This document shows positions 63,826 through 64,000 of a DNA stretch of 64,000 bases, one piece after another. How positions within the stretch are numbered: position 1 is the stretch's first letter; each line of letters opens with the position of its first letter. Both the position numbers and the translations under genes were made by a program. Origin of the DNA: Demequina silvatica (GTDB lineage: Bacteria > Actinomycetota > Actinomycetes > Actinomycetales > Demequinaceae). The notes below the pieces were generated by a model. It saw only the letters and a program-made list of their open reading frames with translations, was not told the origin of the DNA and ran no database searches. Location of the stretch: NCBI RefSeq assembly GCF_000971215.1, contig NZ_BBMA01000002.1, positions 541,111-605,110 on the forward strand, in the 5' to 3' direction.

Positions 63826-64000
63826 CTACTTGTCGTCGTTCTTGACGTCCTCGACGGCGTCCTCCCAGACGTCCTCGGCGTCGTCGATGGTGGAGACCAC
63901 CTCTTCGGTCGCGCGCGCGCGGGCCTCGTCGGCGGCCTCCTTGACCTTCTTGGCCTCGCTGATCGCGGTGTCCTTGACCTTGGTGAAGGCCGGGCCGGCG
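63826..64000 (-). CDS. Small charged helical protein, C-terminal part (start outside window)
   Basis: The last 57 codons and the TAG stop are present; the frame is open to the window edge. The sequence is Ala/Lys/Glu/Asp-rich and helical (KVKDTAISEAKKVKEAADEARARA, VVSTIDDAEDVWEDAVEDVKNDDK). No family is recognised; the pattern suits a long amphipathic helix or coiled coil. Confidence 0.7.
   Translation of the reverse strand, partial: AGPAFTKVKDTAISEAKKVKEAADEARARATEEVVSTIDDAEDVWEDAVEDVKNDDK

Overview
The window comes from the chromosome of a high-GC Gram-positive bacterium (Actinomycetota). Evidence: G+C around 70% (my estimate), many GTG/TTG starts, the replication-origin gene order of actinobacteria (rpmH, dnaA, dnaN, recF, DUF721/dciA, gyrB, gyrA, DUF3566, tRNA-Ile, tRNA-Ala), and the pcnA / Nudix / DUF6049 / murJ / pseudokinase / trxB / parB / parA / rsmG / jag / yidC block known from Mycobacterium and relatives. 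A Micrococcales-type organism with an ornithine- or lysine-type, cross-bridged peptidoglycan fits (ATP-grasp ligase plus FemABX transferase beside a class A PBP), but the genus cannot be fixed from the sequence.

Layout. 1-4.1 kb: end of a LacI-type regulator, then dnaB and the rplI-rpsR-ssb-rpsF operon on the minus strand. 4.3-9.4 kb: ATP-grasp ligase, FemABX transferase and class A PBP, a likely peptidoglycan cross-bridge and polymerisation cluster. 9.6-11.3 kb: PadR regulator and inositol-phosphate synthase. 11.6-16.9 kb: accessory genes (NAD(P)-binding protein, three tandem DUF805 membrane proteins, acyltransferase, MFS exporter). 16.9-18.7 kb: Lrp regulator divergent from alanine dehydrogenase. 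18.7-31.7 kb: conserved origin-left block from pcnA to parAB. 32-34.9 kb: rsmG, jag, yidC, yidD, rnpA, rpmH. 35.2-45.3 kb: dnaA, oriC, dnaN, recF, dciA, gyrB, gyrA. 45.4-53.1 kb: hydrolase, a four-domain sulfur-handling fusion oxidoreductase, Fur regulator with catalase, DUF3566, two tRNAs around a 38-residue DLW-39 gene. 53.4-61.3 kb: a GH127-type glycosidase and a polyamine-type ABC operon (potA-potD-potB-potC) divergent from a GntR regulator fused translationally to a cache-domain sensor. 61.6-64 kb: copper-chaperone-like protein, BenE transporter, XRE-cupin regulator and the end of a small charged protein.

The strongest unexplained signal is a short dispersed word. The 9-mer GGACGATGC occurs 35 times exactly (plus two one-base variants) on either strand, roughly once per 1.8 kb, where about one is expected by composition. 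Its wider consensus is GGGACGATGCKSNGGTC. About half the copies lie in the roughly 10% of the window that is non-coding, often just after stop codons or as inverted pairs forming terminator-like hairpins; the coding copies fall mostly in two frames, giving Asp-Asp-Ala or Ala-Ser-Ser, usually in flexible or variable protein regions. The closest known analogues are the DNA-uptake sequences of Neisseria and Haemophilus, but Chi-like, nucleoid-protein or methylation roles remain possible.

Other non-coding structures: a 52-bp palindromic element family (three copies) and a ~163-bp composite carrying it (two copies), a 172-bp inverted-repeat element after ino1, three tandem hairpins with related arms between dnaA and the DnaA-box cluster of oriC, a DnaA-box cluster upstream of dnaB, and three parS sites around parA. 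No rRNA, CRISPR array, phage, insertion sequence or integrase is visible.
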